Shown piece after piece: positions 9,501-16,684 of a stretch of DNA of 52,291 nt. Source of the DNA: Verrucomicrobiota bacterium. GTDB lineage: Bacteria > Verrucomicrobiota > Verrucomicrobiia > Opitutales > Opitutaceae. The position numbers and the translations under genes were made by a program. The notes below the pieces were generated by a model, which was not told the origin of the DNA, made no database searches, and worked only from the letters and a program-made list of their open reading frames with translations. The stretch spans positions 386,822-439,112 of the forward strand of contig JACRQG010000011.1 in NCBI GenBank assembly GCA_016222805.1, written 5' to 3'. How positions within the stretch are numbered: position 1 is the stretch's first letter; the number at the start of each line of letters is the position of its first letter.

Positions 9501-9768
9501 TGAGGCCACCAAGCTCCGGTTCCGCCCGATCGTGATGACTTCGCTGGCCTTCGGCATCGGCGTGCTGCCGCTCAGCCTGGCTACCGGTGCCGGCGCGGGC
9601 GCGATGAACGCCATCGGCACGTCGGTGCTCGGCGGCATGGTCACCGGCACCGTCCTGGTGGTCCTGTTTGCGCCGCTCTTTTATGTGATGATCGAGCAGA
9701 CGTTTGGCCGCCGGCGGGCGGCCGCCGCGTCCGGTTCCGCCGCCAAACCCTCCACCGGAGGCCACTGA
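6595..9768 (+). CDS. RND multidrug efflux transporter, HAE1 family (AcrB type)
   Basis: A 1057-residue inner-membrane transporter of standard family length. It starts MLSKFFLDRPVFAWVISI, the canonical first transmembrane helix of AcrB homologues, and has the periplasmic porter start NLPISQYPPIAPPSI. The proton-relay helix is present as LVDDAIVVVENVERIM, with the paired aspartates conserved. The second half repeats the fold and ends with the TM helices GLTTKNAILIVQFAKAR and GVLPLSLATGAGAGAMNAIG. It exports hydrophobic or amphipathic compounds by proton antiport. A GGAG sequence lies about 8 nt before the ATG. It is the third gene of the operon, one base from the outer-membrane gene. Confidence 0.96.
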   Translation: MLSKFFLDRPVFAWVISIVMMVLGGLAIHNLPISQYPPIAPPSIAIDAYYPGASAETVENSITQMIEQKMTGFDDLLYIAGTSESSGAARIELTFKPGTDPDLAWAKVQNKLQLAMPTLPDVVQRSGVMVSKSTRNFLIIVGLISEDGSMDGIDLRDYAQSNLEKVLARVPGVGEVQAFGSQYAMRVWLNPDKLTNYRLTVEDVVLALRTYNVEVSAGQLGGAPAVPGQRLNVSIVVQNLLQTPEQFGAIPLRTNPDGSVVRLRDVGRTELGTESYDAQVFFNGMPASGLAIRQAPGANALETADAVKAKIAEMSRYFPKGVKAIYPYDTTPFVKVAINEVVVTLFEAVFLVFLVMWLFMGNIRATLIPTIAVPVVLLGTFAVLGLFGYSINMLTMFAMVLAIGLLVDDAIVVVENVERIMSEEGLSPREATAKSMVQITPALIGIGLVLAAVFGPMAFFGGSTGVIYRQFSVTIAAAMLLSVVVALILTPVLCATMLKPVPKGHEPAESAIWFLRPFFLWFDRVFFRLRATYVSLVGHALARKLRYGVVFLVIVGGLVAIFKRMPTSYLPDEDQGMLMCQIMLPTGSTLEQTQAVADRVQQHFRENEKEAVETCMTIAGFGFNGRGQNNGMVFVRLKDWKFRDRADLRVKAVAGRAMRAFFAMRNAMVFAFPPPAVVELGNAQGVDFQLVDRGGLGHSALMGARNQLLGMASQDPRLASVRPNGMEDAPEFRIDVDWEKVGSLGLSLSSVYTTLSASVGSTYVNNFIQGGRVKRVYAQADAEFRRLPSDLEKLHVRNQAGKMVPFSSFATTRWSTGSPRLERFNGFPSMNIWAEPAPGRSSGEAMQALEEAVAKLPQGVGFDWTGLSFQERQAASQTGLLYAFSILVIFLCLAALYESWPIPISVLMALPLGAIGGAIASSMRGLSNDVYFQIGLLTTLGLTTKNAILIVQFAKARVEEGIGLVEASIEATKLRFRPIVMTSLAFGIGVLPLSLATGAGAGAMNAIGTSVLGGMVTGTVLVVLFAPLFYVMIEQTFGRRRAAAASGSAAKPSTGGH

Positions 9769-9769
9769 G

Positions 9770-11236
9770 ATGAAGCATTCCCTCTTCCTGATCCTGGGCG
9801 GGTTCGCCCTGGTGACCGCGGGCTGCACGCTGGCCCCGAAGTACGAACGACCGGCCGCTCCCGTGGCCGCCGCGTGGCCCTCCGGGCCTGCCTATGCCTC
9901 GGCGGGCGTCGTGACGGCCGCACCGGCGGCTCCGGAACTCCCCTGGCGCGAGTTCTTCACCGATCCCAAGCTGCGGCAGGTAATCGACGGGGCGTTGGCC
10001 AACAACCGCGATCTCCGGCTCGCGAGCCTGAACGTGGAACTGGCGCGCTCGCTCTACGGCATCCAGCGCGACCAGCTGTTCCCGGCCCTGAACGCCAGCG
10101 CCGGTGCCTCCAAGCAGCGTACCTCCGGAGAGCTGACCCAGAGCGGGCAGCGCTTGGTCACGGAACGCTACGATGTCGCCGCGGGTGTCTTCTCGTGGGA
10201 GATCGATCTCTTTGGGCGGCTGCGCAGCCTCAAAGGGCGCGCCCTCGAGGAGTACCTGGCCACCGAGCAGGCCCGACGCGGGGCCCAGACGCTCCTGGTG
10301 TCGGCCGTGGCGAGCGCCTACCTCACGCTGGCGGCGGATCGCGAGGCGTTGGCGCTGGCCCAAGCCACCCTGGAAGCCCAGCAGCAAGCCTACCGCTTGG
10401 TACAGCGCCTTCATGCTTCCGGGGTCGCCACGGAACTGGACCTGCGGCAGGCGCAAATCCCGGTGGAAGCCTCCCGGGCCGAGGTCGCGCGATTCAAGCA
10501 GCGCGTCGCTCAGGACGAAAACGCGCTCAACCTCCTGGCCGGGGCGCCGGTGTCCCCGGAGTGGCTGCCGGCCTCCCTGGGAAGCGTCGGTGCGACGCGG
10601 GAAATTGGCGCCGGGGTGCCGTCCGACGTGCTGCTGCGACGGCCGGACGTGATGCAGGCGGAGGCGATGCTGCGCGCGGCAAACGCCGATCTCGGGGCTG
10701 CGCGGGCCGCGCTGTTTCCTCGCATCTCGCTCACCAGTACCCTGGGTTCGGCGAGCCGGGAACTGGACGGGCTCTTCCACGCCGGGACGCGGACGTGGAG
10801 CTTTGTGCCCCAGTTGGTCGCACCGATCTTCGATCAGCGCACGTGGTCGGCCCTCGCGGCCACCAAGGTGCAGCAGAAACTCGTGCTCACCCAGTATGAG
10901 CGGGCGATCCAGAACGCCTTCCGCGAAGTGGCCGATGCCCTCGCGGTGCGCGGTCCGGTCGAGGAGCAGTTGGCTGCCCAGCAGGCGCTGGTGCAGTCCC
11001 AATCCGAGGTGCACCGCCTGGCGTCGGCGCGGTTTGCCCGGGGCGTGGATAGTTACCTGGTGGTCCTCGACGCCCAACGGTCGCTGTTTGCCGCGCAACA
11101 GGCGGTGGTGTCCCTCCGGCTGGCCAGCGCGGTGAGCCAGGTGCGGCTCTATGCCGTGCTCGGCGGAGGCGGGGATGGCAACGTGCCAGGGGAGCGCATG
11201 GCTCAGGCGACACCACCGGCGGCGGCGCCGCGGTGA
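9770..11236 (+). CDS. Outer-membrane efflux lipoprotein (OprM/NodT family)
   Basis: A 488-residue channel protein. Its start MKHSLFLILGGFALVTAGC gives a lipoprotein signal with the lipobox cysteine at residue 19, directly followed by TLAPKYERP, the N-terminal signature of OprM/NodT proteins. A GGAGG Shine-Dalgarno lies in the last codons of the pump gene. Two long helical repeats (about residues 85-280 and 300-480) show the family pattern, including EIDLFGRLRS, GVATELDLRQAQ, SDVLLRRPDVMQAEAMLRAA and LPVVLDAQRS-like VVLDAQRSLF. It trimerises and gives the pump its exit duct. The operon ends at the hairpin 13 bp downstream. Confidence 0.94.
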   Translation: MKHSLFLILGGFALVTAGCTLAPKYERPAAPVAAAWPSGPAYASAGVVTAAPAAPELPWREFFTDPKLRQVIDGALANNRDLRLASLNVELARSLYGIQRDQLFPALNASAGASKQRTSGELTQSGQRLVTERYDVAAGVFSWEIDLFGRLRSLKGRALEEYLATEQARRGAQTLLVSAVASAYLTLAADREALALAQATLEAQQQAYRLVQRLHASGVATELDLRQAQIPVEASRAEVARFKQRVAQDENALNLLAGAPVSPEWLPASLGSVGATREIGAGVPSDVLLRRPDVMQAEAMLRAANADLGAARAALFPRISLTSTLGSASRELDGLFHAGTRTWSFVPQLVAPIFDQRTWSALAATKVQQKLVLTQYERAIQNAFREVADALAVRGPVEEQLAAQQALVQSQSEVHRLASARFARGVDSYLVVLDAQRSLFAAQQAVVSLRLASAVSQVRLYAVLGGGGDGNVPGERMAQATPPAAAPR

Positions 11237-11248
11237 CGATGAAGCAAG

Positions 11249-11279
11249 AAGCCGGCGATCCACCGAGGATCGCCGGCTT
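11249..11279. terminator. Bidirectional terminator between efflux operon and DUF1080 gene
   Basis: AAGCCGGCGATCC (11249-11261) pairs perfectly with 11267-11279 around the 5-nt loop ACCGA, a 13-bp stem. It lies between convergent genes. The flanks have only short T or A runs, so termination may work in both directions or depend partly on Rho. Confidence 0.75.
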
Positions 11280-11335
11280 CGCCTTCGCCGGAAGGTGGGG
11301 GGGGGCGCGGCTGCAGAGACCGCGCTGCCGGCGTG

Positions 11336-12007
11336 CTATTTCAGCTCCTTGATCCGGAGATTGCGGTACCACACGGGGGCCTGCGCCTTGCCGTGGAGAC
11401 CCTGGAGGCCGATGGGACCGCTGCGGCTGAAGTCCTTTAGCGCCTTGGCGAACTTGTTCTTGGTGCCGTCGGGGTTCAGGCGCGGTTCCTTCCAGTTGTT
11501 CAGGTCGACGTTGTAGACTTCCTCGCCGTTGAAGATGAGGGAAACGCGGCTGTCCTGGCAGGTGATGGTGAAACGGTTCCACTCGCCGACGGGTTTCGCC
11601 ATGGCTTTCGCGGGAGGACAGGCGTTGTAGATCGCCCCGACCATGCCGTAGAGGGCGCCGTCCTGGTTTTCGTGCACCTGGATTTCCAGCGCGGCGAGCA
11701 CGTCCCGGATGTTGCCGGAGCGGAGGAAGACGCCGCTGTTGGACTCCTTGGCGACCTTGAACTCCAGATCCAGGACGAAGTTGGCGTATGATTTCTGGGT
11801 CCAGATCGTGAAGTGGTTCTTCGCCACCAGGACACCCTTTTCCATCGCCCATTCGCCGGGCTTGGTCACGGCGTTGGACAGATCCTCGGCGAAGAGCGGT
11901 TGCCAGCCCTTGGTATCGGGATGCGCCTTGGGGGCGGCATAGAGGCCGGCGGCGGCGAGGCCAAGTCCGGCGGCGAACAGGAGGCGAAGCGGGGAGGGGA
12001 GTTTCAT
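11336..12007 (-). CDS. Secreted DUF1080 (3-keto-disaccharide hydrolase-like) protein
   Basis: A 223-residue protein with a cleavable signal peptide (MKLPSPLRLLFAAGLGLAAA, cut near YAA). The mature part is a concanavalin-like beta sandwich of the DUF1080 family: GWQPLFAEDLSN near the start, FVLDLEFKVAKESNSGVFLRSG (split here for reading: FVLDLEFKV, then ESNSGVFLRSG), ALEIQVHE, GEWNRFTITCQ, GPIGLQGLHG and a final WYRNLRIKEL. Some family members hydrolyse 3-keto-glycosides and many co-occur with sugar dehydrogenases in Verrucomicrobia and Bacteroidetes. This gene stands alone beside tRNA-Arg, 79 bp away on the same strand. A second, diverged family member is at 44107. The substrate is not known. 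Confidence 0.85.
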   Translation of the reverse strand: MKLPSPLRLLFAAGLGLAAAGLYAAPKAHPDTKGWQPLFAEDLSNAVTKPGEWAMEKGVLVAKNHFTIWTQKSYANFVLDLEFKVAKESNSGVFLRSGNIRDVLAALEIQVHENQDGALYGMVGAIYNACPPAKAMAKPVGEWNRFTITCQDSRVSLIFNGEEVYNVDLNNWKEPRLNPDGTKNKFAKALKDFSRSGPIGLQGLHGKAQAPVWYRNLRIKELK

Positions 12008-12086
12008 GGCGACTCGGCAGCCAAGACGGTTTTCCCGCCACGTTCAATGTCGGGTGACGCCTTCGGCGTGCCCACCGGAAGCCTCC

Positions 12087-12160
12087 TAGACCCGGAGGGA
12101 CTCGAACCCCCGGCCCCCTGGTTCGAAGCCAGGTGCTCTATCCAACTGAGCTACGGGTCC
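12087..12160 (-). tRNA. tRNA-Arg, anticodon UCG
   Basis: The 74-nt cloverleaf on the minus strand starts GGACCCGTAGCTCAGTTGG and has the anticodon arm CCTGG-CTTCGAA-CCAGG, giving anticodon TCG, which reads CGA and, if unmodified at position 34, other CGN arginine codons. The T arm contains GGTTCGAGTCC. The acceptor stem pairs over 7 bp with a G-U at the first pair, and discriminator A73 is at 12087. CCA is not encoded. The flanking 12008-12086 and 12161-12376 stretches hold no gene I can support; a TTGACG in the upstream leader (minus strand, about 12200) is a possible -35 for the tRNA. Confidence 0.93.
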
Positions 12161-12376
12161 AGTTTCGCGGAGCGACAGCTGGAAACTGGCGGGCCCGGCG
12201 GTGGCGTCAAAGCCAGAGTGAAACCCGGACTGTACGAAGACGCGGCAGAGGGCCGGTGTTGGTATGCTATTGACCCCTGGTGCGGGCGGACGAGAGCATG
12301 ATCCCTTGTGGCGCTTCCGGCCGCAGATCTGGCCTGGGGCGGCGCAGCCGAAACCTTCGCACCCTCCTTTCTCACC

Positions 12377-13459
12377 ATGAAATACGGCCTCAACCTCCGT
12401 CCTGAAGGCGCCCTCGACCTCCTGTCCCTGGGCGCGCTCGTCCATCGCCTCGACCCGGGCATCATCCCGTTCCGCAAGGCGACGCACTGCGACATCCACG
12501 TCAGTGGTGGCGAGTTCAATGTCGCGGCCAACCTGGCCGATTGCTTCCGGCTCAACACCGGCATCGCCTCGGCGATGGTGGATTACCCGATTGGCGATCT
12601 GATTGCCGAGCGGGTGCGGGCGATGGGGGTGAAGCCCTACTACAAGAAGTTCAAGCACGATGGCGTGCGCGGTCCCAACATGGCGACGGTCTACAGCGAC
12701 CGCGGCCAGGGCGTGCGGGCGCCGGTGGTGTTCTACAACCGCAGCAACGAGGCGGCCGGGCAGCTCAAGCCGGGCGACTTCAACTGGAAAGAGATCTTCG
12801 CCCCCGGCGTGCGCTGGTTCCATAGCGGCGGCATCTTCGCCGCGCTGTCGGAGACGACCGGCGAGGTGATCGTCGATGCGATGAAGGCGGCCAAGGCGGC
12901 CGGCGCGGTGACGTCGTTCGATCTCAACTACCGGGCCAAGCTGTGGGACATCTGGGGCGGCCACGCCAAGGCACTCGATGTGCTCGGCCGGATCGTGCAA
13001 AACGTCGATGTCATCGTCGGCAACGAGGAGGATCTGCAGAAGGGTCTTGGCATCGAGGGCCAGGACGTCGAGTCCAAGTCGAAACTCGATCCCTCCGCGT
13101 TCTTCTCGATGATCGACAAGGCGGTGAAAAAGTTCCCGAACGTGAAGATCGTCGCGACGACTCTCCGGGAGGTGCACTCGACCAATCGCCACACCTGGGG
13201 TGCGGTGGCGTGGATCAACGGCAAGACCTACCAGTCACCGATGTGCGAACTCGACGTCGTGGATCGCGTGGGCGGCGGCGACGGCTACGCGGCGGGCTTC
13301 TTCTACGGCCTGCTCTCCGGCGCGACCGAGCAGGAAGCGGTCAACCTCGGCTGGGCGCACGGCGCGCTCCTCACCACGTTCCCCGGCGACACCACGATGT
13401 CGACGGTCGAGCAGGTGAAGGCGTTCGCCAAGGGCGGTTCGGCCCGAATTCAACGCTGA
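12377..13459 (+). CDS. PfkB-family carbohydrate kinase (2-keto-3-deoxygluconate kinase-like)
   Basis: A 360-residue ribokinase-fold kinase. HVSGGEFNVAANLA near residue 40 is PfkB signature 1, with the glycine pair and substrate-binding asparagine. VVDRVGGGDGYAAGFFYGLL near residue 293 is signature 2, where the aspartate in GGGD is the catalytic base and the glycines form the anion hole. The start MKYGLNLRPEG was preferred over a GTG at 12308 because PfkB proteins begin shortly before the LSLGALV strand. KDG kinase is the nearest recognisable member by the layout of the lid and the SFDLNYRAKLW segment, but fructokinase-type substrates cannot be excluded. It precedes a LarA-like epimerase and a GlcD-like oxidase, compatible with sugar-acid catabolism. 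Confidence 0.85.
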   Translation: MKYGLNLRPEGALDLLSLGALVHRLDPGIIPFRKATHCDIHVSGGEFNVAANLADCFRLNTGIASAMVDYPIGDLIAERVRAMGVKPYYKKFKHDGVRGPNMATVYSDRGQGVRAPVVFYNRSNEAAGQLKPGDFNWKEIFAPGVRWFHSGGIFAALSETTGEVIVDAMKAAKAAGAVTSFDLNYRAKLWDIWGGHAKALDVLGRIVQNVDVIVGNEEDLQKGLGIEGQDVESKSKLDPSAFFSMIDKAVKKFPNVKIVATTLREVHSTNRHTWGAVAWINGKTYQSPMCELDVVDRVGGGDGYAAGFFYGLLSGATEQEAVNLGWAHGALLTTFPGDTTMSTVEQVKAFAKGGSARIQR

Positions 13460-13492
13460 GTTGACCGGACCCCGGGTCCGACCAACGTTTAT

Positions 13493-13522
13493 GGGGCGGT
13501 TCCAACGGACCGCCCCTTTCTT
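13493..13522 (+). terminator. Rho-independent terminator abutting the LarA-like start codon
   Basis: GGGGCGGT at 13493-13500 pairs with ACCGCCCC at 13509-13516, extended by CC/GG with one bulged T, around the loop AAC. TTTCTT follows at 13517-13522 and the ATG of the next gene starts at 13523. It fits termination of the kinase transcript, yet leaves no room for a ribosome-binding site for the next gene. Confidence 0.75.
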
Positions 13523-14797
13523 ATGCTGTACTTCGCCCGCGGTTTCGCGACCGACAAGCTCACGACCGAAGACCTCCGCGCCGGGCTCCAGACGGCGCTG
13601 GCGAAACTGGGCGCCCGCCGCCGCGTGCTGGCGGTGCCGCCGGATTTCACGCGTTTCCATTCGCAGGCCGGTCGCCTGACCTGCCTGGTGCACGAATACT
13701 ACGGCGATCGCCTGGTGGACGTGCTGCCGGCGCTCGGGACGCACTCGCCGATGACGGCGGAGCAGATCCACGAGATGTTCCCGACGGTGCCGACGGGGCT
13801 CTTCCGGGTTCACAACTGGCGCACCGGAATCACGACGGTCGGCACCGTGCCGGCCGAGTATGTGCGCGAGGTTTCGGAAGGGGCGGTCGACTTTCCCTGG
13901 CCGGCCCAGGTGGCCAACCTGATCGCCACGGGCGGCCACGACCTGATCCTCTCCATCGGGCAGGTGGTGCCGCACGAGGTGATCGGGATGGCGAACTACA
14001 ACAAGAACATCTTTGTCGGCACCGGCGGGGTCGAGGGCATCAACAAGAGCCACTATGTCGGCGCCGCGTACGGGATGGAACGGATGATGGGCCGGGCCGA
14101 CACGCCCGTGCGCCGCATCCTCAACTACGCCGGCGAGAAGTTCACCTCGCACCTGCCGATTGTGTACGTGCACACCGTCGTCAGCCGCGACAGTGACGGA
14201 AAGCTGCAGGTCCGCGGGCTCTACATCGGGGACGACGCCGAAGTGTTCAACCGCGCCGCGGCGTTGTCGCTGGAGGTGAACTTCGAGATGCTCGACGCCC
14301 CGCTGTCGAAGGTGGTCGTGTACCTGGATCCGGCGGAATTCAAGAGCACCTGGCTCGGCAACAAGGCGGTGTACCGCACGCGCATGGCGATGGCCGACGG
14401 GGGCGACCTGATCATCCTCGCGCCCGGACTGCGCGAGTTTGGCGAGGACCACGAGATCGACCGCCTGATCCGCAAGTACGGCTACAAGGGAACCGCAGCC
14501 ACGCTGGCGGCGGCCCGGGCAAATCCGGAATTGCAGCACAACCTGAGCGCCGCAGCGCACCTCATCCACGGATCCAGCGAAGGCCGCTTCGCGATCACCT
14601 ACTGCCCGGGCCAGCTCTCGCGCGCGGAAATCGAGGGCGTGGGCTTCCAGTACGCTGATCTCGCCGCGATGACCGCGCGGTACGATCCGGCGAAGCTGCG
14701 GGATGGCGTCAACACGCTGCCAGGCGGCGAGAAGATCTTCTACATTTCCAACCCGGCGCTCGGCCTGTGGGCCTATCGCGGGCGGTTTTCAAAGTAA
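13523..14797 (+). CDS. LarA-family nickel-pincer racemase/epimerase homologue (DUF2088)
   Basis: A 424-residue protein of the lactate racemase superfamily. It shows GTHSPMT (H74, the LarA H108 acid/base equivalent), then H151, K161 and H177. The spacing 151-161-177 matches LarA H174-K184-H200 exactly, the residues that bind the nickel-pincer nucleotide through a thioamide lysine and a histidine ligand. The stretch between (NKNIFVGTGGVEGINKSH) has the family glycine loop. LarA relatives include lactate and malate racemases and sugar-acid 2-epimerases; a KDG-kinase-like gene upstream and a GlcD-type oxidase downstream favour a hydroxy-acid or aldonate substrate. The cofactor genes larB, larC and larE are not in the window. 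The ATG is the only in-frame start available before residue 75. Confidence 0.85.
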   Translation: MLYFARGFATDKLTTEDLRAGLQTALAKLGARRRVLAVPPDFTRFHSQAGRLTCLVHEYYGDRLVDVLPALGTHSPMTAEQIHEMFPTVPTGLFRVHNWRTGITTVGTVPAEYVREVSEGAVDFPWPAQVANLIATGGHDLILSIGQVVPHEVIGMANYNKNIFVGTGGVEGINKSHYVGAAYGMERMMGRADTPVRRILNYAGEKFTSHLPIVYVHTVVSRDSDGKLQVRGLYIGDDAEVFNRAAALSLEVNFEMLDAPLSKVVVYLDPAEFKSTWLGNKAVYRTRMAMADGGDLIILAPGLREFGEDHEIDRLIRKYGYKGTAATLAAARANPELQHNLSAAAHLIHGSSEGRFAITYCPGQLSRAEIEGVGFQYADLAAMTARYDPAKLRDGVNTLPGGEKIFYISNPALGLWAYRGRFSK

Positions 14798-14800
14798 TCC

Positions 14801-14867
14801 GGGCGCATCTGCCAATTGGCAGGTGTAGCCGGCCGCGCGGAGGCCGGACCGGGGGCGCCGCCCCCGA
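14801..14867. repeat. REP/BIME-like repeat, copy C (half element)
   Basis: It begins with the same left edge as copies A and B (GGGCGCATCT, 14801-14810), keeps GTAG at 14825-14828 and the hairpin CCGGCC-gcgcgga-GGCCGG, then ends in a GC palindrome (CGGGGGCGCCGCCCCCG region). The right arm and second GTAG unit are missing. It lies between the LarA-like and GlcD-like genes, which run in the same direction. Confidence 0.65.
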
Positions 14868-14970
14868 TTGCCTCAGACCAGCGGCGCCATCTGGGAGATT
14901 AGTCCGGGGTGCTTCGCAGTGACGACGCGACTTGCCGGCGGGCCTCCGGACGTGCATTCCACGGGGTCCG

Positions 14971-16407
14971 ATGAAATCGTATTCCGCCGCCACCGCCCAG
15001 CTGAGGCGCCGCCTCGGTGCCAAGGTCGTCGTCACCGACGAGGCCGCCTTGCACGAGGCGTCCTTTGACAGCGCGAAGATCCCCTTCCGTCCGGCGGCGG
15101 TGGTACGAGTGCGAAAGGCGGCGGAGGTCGGGGTGGCGCTGCAACTGGCCAATCGCCTGCGCGTGCCGGTGACGACCCGGGGACGCGGCACGACGCTCAC
15201 CGGGGCGGCGACCCCCGTGCGGGGAGGTTGGGTGCTCGATCTCCTGGCTCTCGACAACGTGAAGGTGGACGAGGAGGCCGGATTGGCGCACGTGGGCGCA
15301 GGGGCGCGGATTCTCGCGATTCAGCAGGCAGCAGAGGCCCGGGGGTGGTTTTATCCGCCGGATCCTTCCTCGAAGGAGCATTGCACCATCGGAGGGAACA
15401 TCGCCTGCAACGCCGGTGGCATGCACGGCGGCAAGTACGGCGTGACACGGGATTTCGTGGTCGCACTGCAGGGCTTCCTGCCCACGGGCGAGTGGGTGGA
15501 GTGGGGGACTGCGACGAAGAAGTTCTCCGCGGGATTCAATCTCCGCGACCTGTGGATCGGGAGCGAGGGCATGCTGGGCGTCATCACCGGGGCGGTCCTG
15601 AAGCTGATTCCGCGTCCGCCGGAGCGCTGGACGTTGCTGACGTCTTTCCGCGATGAAGCGGAGGCGCTGAGCGCGGCGCTCGCGCTTTTCCGGGCGCGGG
15701 TGCAGCCGGCGATCTGCGAGTTCCTCGATCGCGGCAGCGTCTTGTGCGCGGAACGGGCCACCGGCAAGGAGGTGTTTCCCGGGCAGTCGGGTCGACCGGT
15801 CATCCTCCTCGAGTTGGCGGGTTCGGCGGCGGAGGTGGCTGACCAACGCGAGAGCGTGCTGGCGTGGGCCCAGGCGCACGCCACGGCGCATCGCGCGGCG
15901 CAATCACGGGAGGAGGCCGAACAACTGTGGGCAGTGCGGCGGAAGTGCTCGGGCGCGATGTTCGAGCTCGGTGATGCCAAGCTGAACGAGGACATCGTGG
16001 TGCCGATGCGCAATTACGTGAAGTTCGCCCGCTTCCTGGCGCGCCTGAAGCGCGATTCCGGATTGCACATCCCCACCTTTGGCCACCTCGCGGACGGCAA
16101 TCTCCACGTGAACATCATGTACCACAAGGCGGTGCCCGCCGAGTGCCGGGCGGCCGAGCAGGCGGTCCAGCGGCTGATGGAGACGGTGGTGGCGATGGGA
16201 GGTTCGATCTCCGGCGAGCACGGGATCGGCCTCGCGAAGTCGCCCTTCCTCCGCATCCAGCATTCACCGGCGCAGGTGAAGGCGATGCAGGCGATCAAAC
16301 ACGCCCTCGATCCGCGCGGAATCCTGAATCCGGGGAAGATGTTCGAGGTCTTCGAAGTCTGGCGGCATCCCCGGCTCGAAGTGAAGCTACCGTGGGATCA
16401 CAAGTAA
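14971..16407 (+). CDS. FAD-linked oxidase, glycolate/D-lactate dehydrogenase type (GlcD family)
   Basis: A 478-residue flavoprotein of the vanillyl-alcohol-oxidase fold. The FAD-binding part (about residues 35-215) has GRGTTLTGAATPVRGG, the pyrophosphate loop, and CNAGGMHGGKYGVTRDFV. The C-terminal substrate domain has HLADGNLHVNIMYH, whose histidines bind the metal and hydroxy acid, and SISGEHGIGLAKSPFL. Family members oxidise glycolate, D-lactate or D-2-hydroxy acids to 2-oxo acids and pass electrons to a partner or the quinone pool. No GlcE or GlcF gene follows, so it may act alone as DLD-type enzymes do. Placed after the racemase homologue, it could oxidise one stereoisomer. Hairpin CACCGG...CCGGTG at 16409-16427 follows the stop. 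Confidence 0.88.
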   Translation: MKSYSAATAQLRRRLGAKVVVTDEAALHEASFDSAKIPFRPAAVVRVRKAAEVGVALQLANRLRVPVTTRGRGTTLTGAATPVRGGWVLDLLALDNVKVDEEAGLAHVGAGARILAIQQAAEARGWFYPPDPSSKEHCTIGGNIACNAGGMHGGKYGVTRDFVVALQGFLPTGEWVEWGTATKKFSAGFNLRDLWIGSEGMLGVITGAVLKLIPRPPERWTLLTSFRDEAEALSAALALFRARVQPAICEFLDRGSVLCAERATGKEVFPGQSGRPVILLELAGSAAEVADQRESVLAWAQAHATAHRAAQSREEAEQLWAVRRKCSGAMFELGDAKLNEDIVVPMRNYVKFARFLARLKRDSGLHIPTFGHLADGNLHVNIMYHKAVPAECRAAEQAVQRLMETVVAMGGSISGEHGIGLAKSPFLRIQHSPAQVKAMQAIKHALDPRGILNPGKMFEVFEVWRHPRLEVKLPWDHK

Positions 16408-16457
16408 GCACCGGGCGAGCGCCGGTGGGGCTGCGCTGAACCTAAAGTCGGCAGTTG

Positions 16458-16595
16458 AACCACAGAGCCCCAGAGCGCACAGAGACAAGCCGCTTCAAAT
16501 TGCCGAAGAAGGCATTCACTGGTCGGGTGAACGCTTCACGCGGGCTCGCTCCGTATCCAACCTCCTTTCTCTGTGTGCTCTGTGCCTCCGTGGTG
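16458..16595. repeat. MITE-like element with CACAGAG-type terminal inverted repeats
   Basis: The left arm AACCACAGAGCCCCAGAG... (from 16458) and the right arm (16566-16595, ending CCTCCGTGGTG) are imperfect inverted repeats of about 28 bp: both read ACCAC-nn-AG-nnn-AGAGC-n-CACAGAGA. The 80 bp between codes for nothing convincing. From memory, very similar CACAGAGGCACAGAG palindromes are scattered through many Verrucomicrobia, Planctomycetes and Bacteroidetes genomes. It lies between the convergent GlcD-like and tadA genes. The remaining bases to 16684 hold no gene. Confidence 0.65.
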
Positions 16596-16684
16596 AAAAA
16601 GAACTGCGGAATTTGGGGTGAAAGCTCCGTCCTTCGCTTGGCCAACTCCGGAGGCAAGCTCCGAGGAATGGACCCGCCAGCGAT

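Noticed and set aside
12086-13192. A 368-codon minus-strand frame through tRNA-Arg and the sugar kinase
   Set aside because: It overlaps a clear tRNA and a PfkB gene on the other strand; no protein features.
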